Source: Liolophura sinensis (Eukaryota > Mollusca > Polyplacophora > Chitonida > Chitonidae). Taken from it: a stretch of 64,000 nt of DNA. The stretch is from contig NC_088302.1 in the NCBI RefSeq assembly GCF_032854445.1, positions 16,113,338-16,177,337 of the forward strand, given 5' to 3'. The notes below the pieces were generated by a model. The model did not search any database and was not told where the DNA came from. It saw only the letters and a program-made list of their open reading frames with translations. Shown piece by piece: positions 10,346 through 22,208 of this stretch; position 1 is the stretch's first letter, and every line of letters starts with the position of its first letter. The position numbers and the translations under genes are program-made.

Positions 10346-12114
10346 ATTAACAGAATTAATATCAAATGTCAAATCAAAATACCAAACCATTGCAGCAAAC
10401 GTAATCTCTCCTTTCTTGATCATATTAAACAGCTGCAATTACCAGTGCACAAATCTGTGGCCTACTAATTGTCCAACATTTTATGTATGTTCCTGAAACT
10501 TGTTAAGGCTTCTATTTTTCAGTAATATACGATCATGACATATCTGTACACGCCTACAGCAAGTGTGGTTATCCAGAATCAAAGTTATTAGCTGTGCTTG
10601 CAGCTGTATGTAAACGTTCTTAATATCGAAGCATGTTTTGTTATTATTTTGTAATTATTTCAACATCAGAGAAATGTTGCTACTTTTTGATTTTGCTGTT
10701 TAAGACTCAGCAAATATTTCTTGACCTATATATATTGCCACTATGCTGACTATTAAGATTTAAATATGCACATGGATTTGCCGTTGTGTTTGCTGATCAA
10801 AAACCATAATTATTTCCAAGCACTAAAACCCATTGGTAAAATCCATTCTAACAGTAAATACAAAATTACAACTAAGTGTAATATCAAAGAAAATTTGCCT
10901 TGGGCAACATTTTGCTGGTCTATGCAGATTACATGAATTCCGGCATTATGTTGCTGACAACACTTCTGTTATGTTTATTGGTTATTAATGGTTGTGTATA
11001 TTTATTTATTTAGAAGAAAGTCATGGGTAGCATTGTAGAATTGGAATATTAATCTCAAGTGAGAAGTTCAAGTTTTGAGATGTTAATTTTGTCACGGGGA
11101 TCGGATATGTAATGTGTTTCCAACGACTACCTTTGAGATAGTTAAACTAACGGTAGGGATTGAGAACAGGCGTTTGAGGCTAAACTTAGCAAGAAACATG
11201 TAGAAACTTTGTTGTAACGCACACAAAATGCTCCTTGACTCCTTCGCTCTAAGAAACGGATGAGGTTACATTCAGTTTCCGAGGTCTATTCTTTTTCATC
11301 TTTACCTGGCAAATCTTGTAGTTTTCATACAGTGTTTTATTTTAATTAACAAATCACTGAATCCATAGTAAATGTTACTAATGTTTATAAAAGTTGAAAC
11401 CATCGAGACGTGTACAAAACTACGCATATTATACATGAAAGTTATTACAAATAAAACGTTGATTTAACATGATTGGAATGTAATGATTACTGCTGTTACA
11501 AAAAAAACTCTTTTCAACTCTGTCAAAAACTTGGTAGATGAGAATATTGATTCGTGTATGTTCGATATTTTCACAACTTTCTTCAGACGTTAGTAAAGTT
11601 TATACTCGATCATGGTTAAAATGTCAAGAAGCAAGACCATGCATTTTTAAAAAATAATCGTTCTTATGTCTACCTTTATTGAAATCCGTCACTTTAGCTC
11701 TTGAAATGGGTGCACTGGCATTTTTGTGGCATTCTTTGGCTCAACGTGAAAACTGGAATCCTTGGCGGCCAATTTGCTCCCCCAAAAGCATATATACATT
11801 TTAAGTGAGAAATGGTACTGTACATTTACTTCATTACAGAGTAATCCTGTCTTCCTGAAGGACAAAGTAGTTGGAGGGTTCTCATTGGCGGAGTTGTTCA
11901 CTTTACTTCATATTCAGACCACTTAATTATACGGAATACGGGTAACTGTCCTTGGAGTGACATTGTACATTGCTGATCACTTGCTATATCCAGCGTGCGC
12001 TCTAGACTGGCACTGCCCAACGCTCTGTCATCCAGAAAACCAGTCGACTGACAGATAATAAAACGGAAAGTTTTTGAGGACGATGGGAATAGCTAATCAA
12101 GAATAATTAACAAA
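10346..12114. other. AT-rich stretch, no gene seen
   Basis: Long AT-rich interval with only one minus-strand frame of note (70 codons, 11689-11901) and no recognisable domain, splice pattern or repeat partner. Confidence 0.45.
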
Positions 12115-12375
12115 GGAAAAGGTGGGAAAACTGGAAACAAAACTTGACAGCATCTGTAAACATGCCATCTTCAAACCCCTCCTAAGTCTTTACGGTCTAT
12201 AAATCCGTCCCATCACTGTAGTTTGTTCCACAAAAAGACAATTACTAGCTGTCCTCTGTTATGACACAGGTGGCAAAAATATGTGGGGAAACATGGAGAA
12301 TAGTGAAGAAAACATAACCACTTGGCTTCTCCATCAGTAGGAATTATCTCCCTCAAGATTGTCCTTCGGTAGTTA
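12115..12375 (+). repeat. diverged repeat, copy of 14985-15260
   Basis: Shared ordered words include GAAAAGGYG, GTTATGACACAGG/GTTATAACACAGG, GAAAACATGGAGAAYAGTGA and ACATAACCAC. They sit in the same order at 14985-15260. Confidence 0.65.
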
Positions 12376-12684
12376 ATAAATGATTTTGTATCAGGCCTAC
12401 AGGAGCGAATATTGAGGAACACTAAGAAAAAACGGCCAGTTTAAATATCTCAGCTTGTTTACCTCCTCCAGAATGTTAAAAGGGATTTATTGCTGTAATA
12501 GCTCATATCTAGCCGTATGGTGAAAAAACAAACTAATAACTCTGCTATGCACGACGGTAGTTGCACAACGAGGAGACCACAGGTACAGCTACACAGGTCT
12601 ACTCTATTTTGCCTGTAAAAATGCATTTTTGAAAACACATAGACAGACACTTGGGCATTGGGTAATATTTGATCAATTAAATAT

Positions 12685-13145
12685 CGGGTACGACTTTATT
12701 GGAGTTGGGTACGACTTGACTGGAGTTGAGGACGACTTGGCTGGGGTTGGGTATGATTGAATGGAGTTGAGTACGACTTGACTGGAGTGGAGTGCAACTT
12801 TACTGGAGTTTTATACGATTGACTGGAGTACGACTTGACTGGAGTTGAGTACGACATGACTGGATTTGGGTATGACTTGACCAGTGTTGGATACAACCTG
12901 ACAGAAGCTAGGTACGACTTGACTGGAGTTGAGTACCACTTGACTTGTGTTGGGTACAACTTGACTAAAGTTGGATTCGACTCTACTAGAATTGGGTACG
13001 ATTTTACTGGAGTTAGGTACAATTTGGAGTTGGGTATGACTTTGCTGGAGTTGGCTAAAAACCTGACTGAAGCTGGATACGGCTTGACTGGTGTTGGGTA
13101 TGACTTACTACTTTATGGGTATGACTTGACCACATTTGGGTCCAA
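12685..13145. repeat. 21-bp minisatellite, coding-like in two frames
   Basis: About 20 degenerate copies of GGGTACGACTTGACTGGAGTT. Because the unit is a multiple of three, it reads through as GVGYDLT heptapeptides on the plus strand (12835-13176) and as PVKSYST-like heptapeptides on the minus strand (12696-13022). Both frames break where units lose bases. It is better called a minisatellite than a gene. Confidence 0.9.
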
Positions 13146-13458
13146 CATGGTCAGGGTACGGCCTTTACATGGGTAGAGATTTCACTGTCCTCTGTACCAC
13201 TTGAGTCTTTGCGATTTATGTTGAATTCATTACACTGCTTTGTATTATATCTATTATAATATAATATTATAAAATATATTTCCCTATTATGCTCTTTCTT
13301 CAACTAACAAACCATAAAAAAACACTTTAATCATAATGGCAAGGTTGACGAAAGACGATTTTATTTAGACAATTAACTGTATCTAAGCTTTCTTTCGATA
13401 CTTTTCTTTTCCTCGTAAATATTCTTGTCACTCCTTAAACAAGGAGAAAAAGAAAACC
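13146..13458. other. AT-rich spacer, no gene seen
   Basis: Includes a strongly AT-only patch (about 13245-13285, ATTATAATATAATATTAT-like). No frame or repeat partner. Confidence 0.5.
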
Positions 13459-13502
13459 AACTATGACCAAGTCTTAAACAAAAGTAAGACTTGGTCATAG
13501 TT
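13459..13502. repeat. perfect 18-bp inverted repeat (hairpin)
   Basis: Arms 13459-13476 and 13485-13502 are exact reverse complements (AACTATGACCAAGTCTTA) around an 8-base loop. Just outside, CCAA and TTGG words could extend the stem with a bulge. The perfect stem suggests a recent origin or a maintained structure. No function can be read from it. Confidence 0.9.
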
Positions 13503-13812
13503 TCTTTTGGTTTAAAAATGCTTCTGTCAACAATCAATTTTGGTTGTATGTTTTATCTGACGCAGAGCGATCAATTAATATTGTGTCTTACCAGGCCTGA
13601 CCAAATATTCAGTGATCATGTGACTGGGGATCACTCATTGGCTGACCATTATTATGATGGTCGGTGCGACCAAATTCCTCTGACAATAAACCTGACAATA
13701 AACACTGAAAATGACAGCTCGACTTTTATATGTAATCAGACTATATTGTTGGTATTTTATGCGTTTTGTTGTATGGGTATAGGTGCTAATGGGTGTGTCA
13801 TGTGTGGGACTT

Positions 13813-13957
13813 AGTGATAGCCGATCCTTGTAATAACTGATATCCCTAGTGATAACCGAGATCCCTTGTGATAACTGATATCCCTAGTGATAACCGATAT
13901 CCCTTGTGATAACTGAAATCCCTAGTGATAACCGATATCCCTTGTGATAACTGATCC
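13813..13957. repeat. 19-bp minisatellite, GTGATAACYGATATCCCTW
   Basis: About seven units alternating CCTAGTGATAACCGATAT and CCTTGTGATAACTGATAT, so a 38-bp higher-order dimer is visible. Confidence 0.9.
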
Positions 13958-14747
13958 TCTTTCTTCTGTTCAAGCCCAGAGATTTGACGCCAAGTTCAAC
14001 TTTTGAAACTGCGTGTATGTTGGCTTTAGATTTCAATCATTTGTTTTTTTTAAAAATTAAGTTCGTATTACATGTTTAAATTCACTAGGGATCAGCTTTG
14101 AATGCTGTATAATTATAATTTAGTTTTGATTAAAAAACACAGTTAGATCTTAACGTTGTCGGAACAAAATTTTAACAAGAACTTTGCTTTACACTATTTC
14201 CTTTAGCAAAATTTATTTTCCAGGTTTGAGATAAATAACTTAATAATACTCATGAATCTTAGTGCAAGAGCAGAGATTTCTGGGCAGAAGTTTTTGGCTT
14301 ATCTCAGATTGCGCATTTAGCGATCATTCACACATACGTCAAAATGCAGTTGGTGATATTCATATAAATGTTATCATGGTATCTTGTAACAGTTTCATCA
14401 TTCCCTTTGAACTTGATTTAAACACCGAGCTCTTTCTGATCGTGGATTTGGACTGGCTTATGAGCGTTTTGATTCATACCAAATGAAAATTCAAGTTTCC
14501 AAATCATCATTAAAACCGTCAACCAGACCAATATGTGTCAGGATTCACAGTTTCATTTACATTAACATGACGTATATGCAATATGATTTCACGATTACTG
14601 TCGCTTTGCAAACATTTCTTGGCATGCTTGTTAGGAGTTAAGAATTATATGTCTGGATGACTTTGGAATATTCAGAATTTCCATGTACATCATCTCTACA
14701 TTTGTTGAACAATTGATGCGGGGTTACCCATGAGGAAAATTAGGTGA

Positions 14748-14822
14748 TCTTGCCAGCCTGAAGAAATCTTGCCAGCCTGAAGAAATCTTGCCAGCCTGAA
14801 GAAATCTTGCCAGCCTGAAGAA
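14748..14822. repeat. 19-bp tandem repeat, four copies
   Basis: CTTGCCAGCCTGAAGAAAT occurs four times almost without change, so expansion is recent. It lies inside the composite block. Confidence 0.95.
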
Positions 14823-15769
14823 CAAAGAATCTTCTTTGATTTGGAGAAACCCTGATTGTTGGAACTGTTCAGTTTTTGATTCATTTTCAGATGACCTAAT
14901 TGATAGCTACTGAAATGCTCTTGAGGATGATGTAAGTCAATAACAAAATTCTCCACTAATTACTCCGAAAAGGAAAAGGCGAATAGAGCAAGTCCGGAAA
15001 CAAAAATTCTGCTAGATATGTCATTTTCAAATCCTACATTTTTCTATATAATGTTTGTTAAGCCGCCTTTATTTCCATAGTTTCTTTCACACAATATCGA
15101 GCAATTAGTAGCTGCTTTAAGTTATAACACAGGTTTCCATGGGAAAGACGTAAACGTTGTTGGAAAACATGGAGAACAGTGAAAAAAACATAACCACCCG
15201 ACACAATTGGCTTCCTCTCAGTTGGAATGGTCTAACTTAAAGTTCCTCTTCGGTGGAAAAGGTGCATTCAAACTTATTTTCCCGTAGCTTACGGTCTTCA
15301 TTATAGGGATAATATGGGATATTTGGAGGTGTCTACGTTCGGAGCACGATGCCGCAAGCATGTCACGTCAAGGGTATGTTTATTTCCCCAAATGGATAAT
15401 TATTTTTCTGTTAAATAGAAGACTGGTAAAGTCAGAACATGGGGAAGGCTTGCTAGTGCAGTTTTGCCCATCACTACCCACGATCATGTTATGCTAAAAC
15501 CGCATACTAGGCACACTAATTTGACTTTCACAACCACGATTACCCAAGTACATTCTGTGAAAACAGTTGCAAGATTACAGTGATGTGTAAAGAGTGAGAA
15601 ATTTTTTTAAAATGTAGAAAGGGAATACCGCAATACAGTTAAATAGTATAATGAAATTGAGAACCATTTTCTCAATGAAAACTAGAGCTGAGGGAATTTA
15701 TCTAAATAGTTAGATATTTTGTTAATATTTCATTTGTGACCTAACAACAACCCTGTGAAATTAAGAAAA

Positions 15770-16110
15770 TCTCTCGGTTGTCTTCGGATATTGTCTTTTG
15801 ATTCACGTCTGGTTTTAGACGCACATTGATTATATTGTTCCATATGTGAGGGGGCTATTCCTCACTACTGAGTTGTGTGTCTGCGGAGATTAATGCGGAG
15901 ACTAGATGTGTTTGTCACTGTAGTTTAAAGCTTTCCTTCAACAGAGGCTTGTTTCTATGTGTGACCGTTACAACTTGCGAGACATGTCCCTGAATAAAAT
16001 GCAATTAAGACTGTTGTCCGGAGCTCAAATCCCAGTTAGACAACAGTCTCGTGGCCTTTAGTTTAAACAATGCAAAATTCTGTGTCAGCTGGAGAACACA
16101 TAGGCTAGAG
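15770..16110 (+). repeat. element with internal 31-bp repeats, degraded copy 2
   Basis: ACAGAGGCTTGTTTC, GACCGTTACAACTTGCGAG and GAGCTCAAATCCCAGTTAGA correspond to the element at 6640-6960. The internal unit is barely recognisable. Confidence 0.45.
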
Positions 16111-16826
16111 ACAACAGTCTAAGTTGCACTAATCGAAAAGGGAACATTTAGACAACCTAATCTAAGTTTCTCCTAATTTTGCCAAAAGTATCCCATCGCT
16201 TAGACACTGAAACATAACGATGTTGTTAGGCTTTGTCATGATAACTATATTTGTTCGAAAATAAAGTCAATTTACAAGCAAGAACTGCAAAAATTCTGAG
16301 ACAATGAACCATTTGTTCATATCAACGCTAAGTCTAAGGCTAGAAACTCTGGGTAATCAGTCACAGTTAATCCAAAGTGTTGCTCAAGTCAGCAACCCTC
16401 CCTTGGATTCGTCCATCTTCCATTCCTGTTACATTCTATGAACGTAATTCAGATGTTACATGCCACATGAAGAGTGTGTCTCTAACCATGTAGACGCGTC
16501 TCGACAGAGTGATTTCCGGAGGTAATCGATTAGAGAATCCTTAAAACGTTGGTGATCGCAAAAACATGACAGTGATATTTTGAGTAACTGTGTGTGGTGT
16601 AGACATACAATTAATCCTCCTGGGAATACAATTAATCCTCCCACAACAGTGGGTAGTTTAAGCAATAATGTCATTTATACACTTTTCTATACCGCTTTCT
16701 TTATTTGCCCTAAAACTGACATACAAAATAGGCGGTGTTAAAGGTAAATAAATATAGGCTATTTTATGTTTGCTGTTCAAATCCACAATCGTACAGTAGG
16801 ATATTCTCCGATATCTACGTATATAT

Positions 16827-17038
16827 GGGGCCTCCGTGGCGGAGGGAGTTAGCACACCAGAACGGCGAGATGACCCAGGGACCATGTTGGTTCATGCTGG
16901 TCCGCGACCAGCCTGCGGATGGCCGTCGGTTTCTCCCGAGGCTTTGCCGGGTTTCCTCCCACCATAACGCTGGCCGCCGTCGTATAAGTGAAATATCCTT
17001 GAGTATAGCGTAAAACACCCAATCAAATAAATAAATAA
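16827..17038 (+). mobile_element. tRNA-headed SINE (MetaSINE-like) with target-site duplication
   Basis: Starts GGGGCCTCCGTGGCGGAGGG with an A-box-like GTTAGC. It continues with CCTGCGGATGGCCGTCGGTT and GGTTTCCTCCCACCATAACG, and ends CACCCAATCAAATAAATAAA. Flanks ATCTACGTATATA (16813-16825) and ATCTACCTATATA (17039-17051) form a 13-bp duplication with one mismatch. The middle, including the B-box area, is shortened. The matching part of the ancient duplicate (about 7.4-7.75 kb) has no SINE, so insertion followed that duplication. Confidence 0.9.
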
Positions 17039-17770
17039 ATCTACCTATATAATAAACCTCTATCCAACAATAAGAATAAGTCAAATGAGCAATTTGATCA
17101 TGTTCTAAATTTAAAATCAATTACAGTATGTATGTTTTTGCTCCAACTGGGACAGTCAAATGGTTAATATCCAACGCGGAGTTGCGTTTGGCCCTCACAC
17201 AGGAGTGGGGAAACATTTCACAAGCCACAAATGACCATCTCATCACGTCTATGAGTCTACGATGTGTAGCAGTGCAGCATGCAAACAGCGGACATACTCG
17301 TTACTGAAGTGTGGAATTTCCCAAACTGACCCAACCCTTGTTTCCTAACCTGCCTCAGCGTTACCATCAGTTGTCCATTTCCATCAGTTATGGAAGTGTA
17401 TTCCTAAGAACCCGTTTTATGCCCCTCCCCCCACCACTTTGGAAAAGGATATTGAAAGAAATTTGAAAACGCAGTTAATTTTAACAAAATATTTGGGTGT
17501 TTATATTTTTGTTTAGTTTATATATAGGCTTTAGTTGAGCGGTTCTCGTTCCAGCAGCAGTATTGCCAACTGTAGCCTTGAGGTCGTATCACCATGTTAA
17601 CAGACTTACTTTTGCGTACGTAGGGGTAGACGGCGATAATTGGAAACGTCAAACGTCACTGTCTGTTGTAGTTTGTTGTAGAAAGAACTCGTCAGTATCT
17701 CTTTTTCATAAAGTTTCTCCTGAGAAAAAAATGTTTATGGCTTATGAAATCACAATAGCTTCCCCCTTGT

Positions 17771-18409
17771 TTTGCATGTGTGTGTAAAAATCCTGACACA
17801 AGTGAAACCCAGAGAGTGTTGATTGGATGGCCGATAAACCAGTGGCGTCTCAGAACTGCACAGGGAACTTGTCTTGATTTTGTTTATTTTGTGCAAAATA
17901 CACTCAACAAAAATATAAACTCACAAAGCAAATTTTATATTGTTGTGTCTCAGTATTGAATAAAGTGTTAACTCAACAATTAGTGTAAGTATTCAGTTTC
18001 AACTGTGGCCTCAATTCAACTGAAGCTTCATTTTCAGTGCAATAACCGAGGAGCTGTAGCAGCTTGAAAACAGAGTGGTCGGTAATCATAGTTCACAGCA
18101 CTCAGCACCTAGAGTGTCCACCGTTAGCACCACGAAGAGCGCTCGAATTTCTTTTACCAATTTCCTGTATGTATTTTCTACTCATCAAGTGGGTAGGCCT
18201 ATGTACACATTGAGAAAAATAAATGGCTCTTATCCAAAACGGCCCATAACAGGTTTTTCCGAACAAATAAGCATAATGGTAAAATGCATCTGGCTACGAA
18301 TTGTCTCGAAAACAGAAGCTGTCTTCACGTGTTATTGACAGCGACGACTGACAGAACTCTAATTTGTCCCCGAAGGCTCCTTCACAAAGTGTCCACAGAC
18401 AGAGGTAGT
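17771..18409. other. unannotated stretch
   Basis: AT-rich; one 87-codon plus-strand frame (18075-18338) with no recognisable domain. No repeat partner seen. Confidence 0.4.
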
Positions 18410-18525
18410 TACGACGAGGCACAGTTTATAGGGCTAGAGTGTATACTAATGGCTATTACTGAATTCCCTAGAGGGTTAACGAGACCTTGAACCGGTTTCT
18501 ACTTTTCCCCCACGTTTTACCCAAC
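18410..18525 (+). repeat. dispersed repeat with GGTAGTTACGA start, protein-like block
   Basis: Begins AGGTAGTTACGACGAG and includes CTAGAGTGTATACTAATGGC, then GAGACCTTGA. The same order occurs inverted in the tandem units (39400-39592, 48640-48830, 58205-58392). Translated here it reads RGSYD...LECILMAITEFPRG. Unit C, read on its minus strand, gives QGSYD...LECVVMAVTEIPKA. Protein-level similarity exceeds what I would expect from the nucleotide match, so the ancestor may have coded, but no full gene is visible. Confidence 0.55.
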
Positions 18526-19774
18526 TGGATGAATTGATCATGATACAACAGGGGTGTATCTCAGATAGCTTTAGGAGTAAGAATTCTTTTCCTTACATGA
18601 GATCAGGCATAAAATGTAAAACGCCTTAATCCACACATATATACGATGACATCTGGGTTTACCCCGCGTCAAAAATATGACAAAAACTGAAATATACAAG
18701 ACTGTTACAGATATCTTAAAGTGCTACGGACAATTGTTAACTCCTTTCCACTCTGGATTAACCGCCATCGGTTACGCCATGAGTATAGCATGTGGTGCTC
18801 GGGGTACGGTGATTTTTCTGCGGATCCGGCCTGTTTTCCTTGTCACTATCAGTATAATAATAGACTTATAGTTATGTGAGGATAGATTTTAACTCAATAC
18901 TTAATAGTCTCAAAAGTAATTGCTATAATAAACATACCGTTGTCGATGGCGTCTGTCAAATATGCCAGAACGAATCAGTCCATTATCACAATCCCACTGG
19001 TTCCGTCAATGGAGGATTTCCTCTCCAAAAATCTTCACAGCATCTGGTATTGCAACAAAGAGAAGTCAAGGGTATACAGGTTCACGAACATGTAGCATAA
19101 CTGCGGACGACCAAAGCTTTTACAACCGTCGCCTTTGACGTTCATATACACTGTCCGGGTATTAGATGTGGTGTGCAAAATTAGAAATTCTACCAACTTG
19201 GCCAAGTTCTAATCAGTCATTAGCTGAAAATGCGATGGATCAGTTCAGGAACTTATACTCTAAAAGGAAAACAACCTTTAACCCCAAAAAGCCAAAAACA
19301 AACAAAAACAATACAAATCCAAAAACGAAACAAAAGAAAAACAACAAGCAAAAACTGTTAAATTAATTGTCACCAAAGGATTGTTGTTGAAATTTTGACC
19401 AATATATCATGTTCGGGTGCGGCTTTAAGTAAGGGTGTTTGACCGGTGCCTGGTGAAAGCGGTACTTTACGCCATTCACACCGGTTGTTCCACCCATAAA
19501 ACAGAGTGTCGTCATATACAAGTGAAACATTCTTGACTTCGGCGTTTATAATCATCAATAAACAATAAATATAATATATATGCTCGCGTCAAATGTTCCA
19601 CTCTACGTGAATTATTTGTGGAATTTAGAACTTTTTAAATTAACTGCAGGATTTTTAAATTGGTCACAATCTTTCAGTATTGTTTCGGCGCATTTGTTTC
19701 CTTTAGCCTAGTTATACATTTTGCTAAAGACAGAGGGGTTTTTGAAAAGGAAACGAGGGAGGCTCTCTGTTAAG
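18526..19774. other. unannotated stretch with an A/C-only tract
   Basis: No gene seen. At 19275-19360 the plus strand is almost pure A and C (AAAAACAAACAAAAACAATA-like), giving a low-complexity lysine/asparagine frame of 66 codons that is not credible as a protein. Confidence 0.5.
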
Positions 19775-19821
19775 CGGCCTCTCACCATTGCCGTTGCTGT
19801 GAGCTCAGTTCTAGCTCACGA
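19775..19821 (+). mobile_element. fragment of the tRNA-headed SINE
   Basis: CGGCCTCTCACCATTGCCGT, TGCTGTGAGCTCAGTTCTAG and CTCACG match the post-A-box to B-box region of the full SINE. Both ends are missing. Confidence 0.75.
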
Positions 19822-21299
19822 ACAACTCATGGAGGCAGTGATTTCAACTGTAAAGAAAAATTAAGAACAGAAGCAGAACCAATGCAATCAATAGTTGCTA
19901 AATGTATGTAGCCCTTCCACCTGCAAACGACCAAGCTTTTACTCTTAATATGGTTCATCATTCAGCCACATTTACGTTAAATATTGTCTATGACAGTGAA
20001 TTATCCTTTGAATTTGACAAAAACTTTGCTGCCAAAATTTAAAATAATAATAATAATACCACAATCTTCAATCTATGACATTCAAAACATTTCACCCCAA
20101 GGCACATATGTTAATTCCCATGGTAAAAAACTAAAATTCATAGAAAACAAATATTTCATGTTAAGAAACACGAAAAATACAGACACTGAGAAAACTTTTC
20201 GTCTAATTCGACTAGTTGAGTGAGAATAGGACAAGTCTATTTCAAAGGAGTATAGTGTAAACTACCAATTAAATAAAGAAACATGGGATTTTTTGAATGC
20301 AGCAAGTTGCGTGTGAAAATTGCTTGAAGAAAAATAGTGTGACGTTGCATTATTTTTCCTTAGCAATGTCAGATTTACGAAAATATCTTCCTGAAATCTG
20401 AATGAAAGGGTCTGTTATCAAGCAGAAGGTCCTGCTATATTCAGTATCTTGATGTCAATACAGCCAGTTAGGCCAAATGCTTACACCCATGCAGGACGAG
20501 GGCTAGAAGGACCGCTAAAACACGACGCTTGGATATCAGGCGTTTTTATTTGTATTTTCTTATTGTCACATTGTTTAATACCGATGGGACGGGAGAGTTT
20601 TTGTGACTAGATAGCTATAACATGGTACAATTGCGTCACCAAATGAGTGGCTAGCCACTGACGATTGTTTTGATATGTTAATAAGGTGAGTAGAATTTTT
20701 AAAATATTTTTAGATCATGCCTGGAATATTACTTTATTAATTAATTCAACTTTTGTGGCTGACTTTATGTTCACTTTAACAATATTCTTCTCCAGAACCA
20801 TTGCATGGATTTTTGCATAGGGCGTTGAATTCGAATGAAAAGCGGTGTTCATGTTTCACACTGTGCTTATATATTTATTATACCGAGTGTCACTGTTAAT
20901 AACTCTGTAACTGGGGTCTACTCTTTTTGTTGACATTGAATTATTGCCTAATTTTCGAGCAGATTTAGAAGACTTTGAAGCGAAAGACATTAGGCAACTT
21001 ATGCTGACATTAATTTACCAATCACATGTCTCACCGTTTTCGACAGGCACAAATGACACCTCATTCGTGTATAAATTCAAACTTTCATAGACCCTCTAAA
21101 TTCTCTTTATCGTCCGTCTCCTTTAGATAGCTTTATTTTTTTTTCTGACACCCATGTTATAGTATATGTTATCAAATATGGTTGCCGAACATTTTAGGGA
21201 GCTCGAAACTTCCTTATTCGCGTCGTGACTGTATACAAATCGGGCGAAAGCAAACGGTCGGAAACTACAGGCGTCATTTCCCTACTCCATCAGTTGTCT
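19822..21299. other. AT-rich stretch, no gene seen
   Basis: Contains a short (AAT)n run near 20043 and one 79-codon plus-strand frame (19984-20223) with no recognisable domain. Confidence 0.45.
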
Positions 21300-21475
21300 T
21301 GTAAATTCACGTGTTTTGGAATGAACATCGGGCCTCTAATGTGTGTCTGGACTTCGTCTGCCACGTGCCGGGGCACAGGAAAAGTGAACGACATGTGGGT
21401 TTAACACTCGTGAATTATACAGGCATCTTAGGCCTCACACAAGAAGCCCATACGTGTAGATGTCATTTGTGCTCA
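21300..21475 (+). repeat. dispersed repeat, partner of 9601-9830
   Basis: See the copy at 9601-9830. Shared words include GTGTGTCTGGACT and GATGTCATTTGT. A 79-codon frame spans it but is not kept in the partner. Confidence 0.5.
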
Positions 21476-21612
21476 CGAAGGGCAGGCGTGATCGTCACCA
21501 ACACACAGACAACTGTCTGGCAAGTTCAGATTTATTATCCTTTTACGTGAGAGCCGGGCAATGGCCTTTCTGACCTGACTTGCTCTTGTAAGATTTGAAA
21601 CGAAATGATACA

Positions 21613-21735
21613 TAATTTATTTGATTGGTGTTTTACGCCGTACTCAAGAATATTTCATCTATACGATGGCGGTCAGCATTATGGTGGGAAAAAACCGGGC
21701 AGAGCCTTGAGGAACCCCACGACCATCCTGCTGGA
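21613..21735 (-). mobile_element. truncated SINE, minus strand
   Basis: Plus strand reads TTTATTTGATTGGTGTTTTA, CGCCGTACTCAAGAATATTT and ATTATGGTGGGAAAAAACCG, then stops after CCACGACCATCC. This is the 3' half of the MetaSINE-like family; the tRNA head is missing. Confidence 0.9.
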
Positions 21736-22208
21736 AAGATAAGGTACGCTAGACAAAAGTACAAAAGACCTCTCTCTTTATGCTAGGCACTGTTTTCCGA
21801 GCAGCATCTAAATTTCTGGACCTCACGCAATTCTTCAAGTATCCCTGTTAACAACAGCTAGTAAACTGTTATATAGATTCCAACAAAGAACAAGAAATGC
21901 AAATCGTGGGAACGGGGTTTTACAATACCCTGACGAAGAGTTCTCATGTAACATATAAATGAGAGCAGAGATAAGGCAAGAAAGCACGGATTTCCACTTT
22001 GTCGACACCAACCACCTTTACCAGTCTTTTCTTTCACTAAAAGCTAACCGATTTCAACAAGGCTTTCATCATCTTGCTCAATAACAATCTGGTTTGTGCC
22101 TCGCAAGTAAAACTTCCGGCTGGGCCATCCATGGCGGCAGGCAATTTATATAAAATATGTGATTCCGTCACGAAATGTCGTTAAATTGGAAGAAGCACCT
22201 GATACATG

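Larger units (their letters stand above)
14315..17770 (+). repeat. composite block sharing segments with 0.1, 6.6-8.1, 10.2 and 12.1-12.4 kb
   Basis: Read left to right, this block matches 100-245 (at 14315-14455), 10232-10345 (14444-14566), 12115-12375 (14985-15260) and 6620-8135 (15755-17770), all on the same strand. It may be one long non-autonomous element whose fragments lie elsewhere, or a product of old local duplications. No transposase or replicase frame is visible. A SINE at 16827-17038 interrupts it. Confidence 0.5.

Noticed and set aside
13491-13814. 107-codon plus-strand frame with hydrophobic parts
   Set aside because: It starts in the hairpin arm. Cysteine/isoleucine-rich stretches in AT-rich DNA are common by chance; no motif and no second copy.
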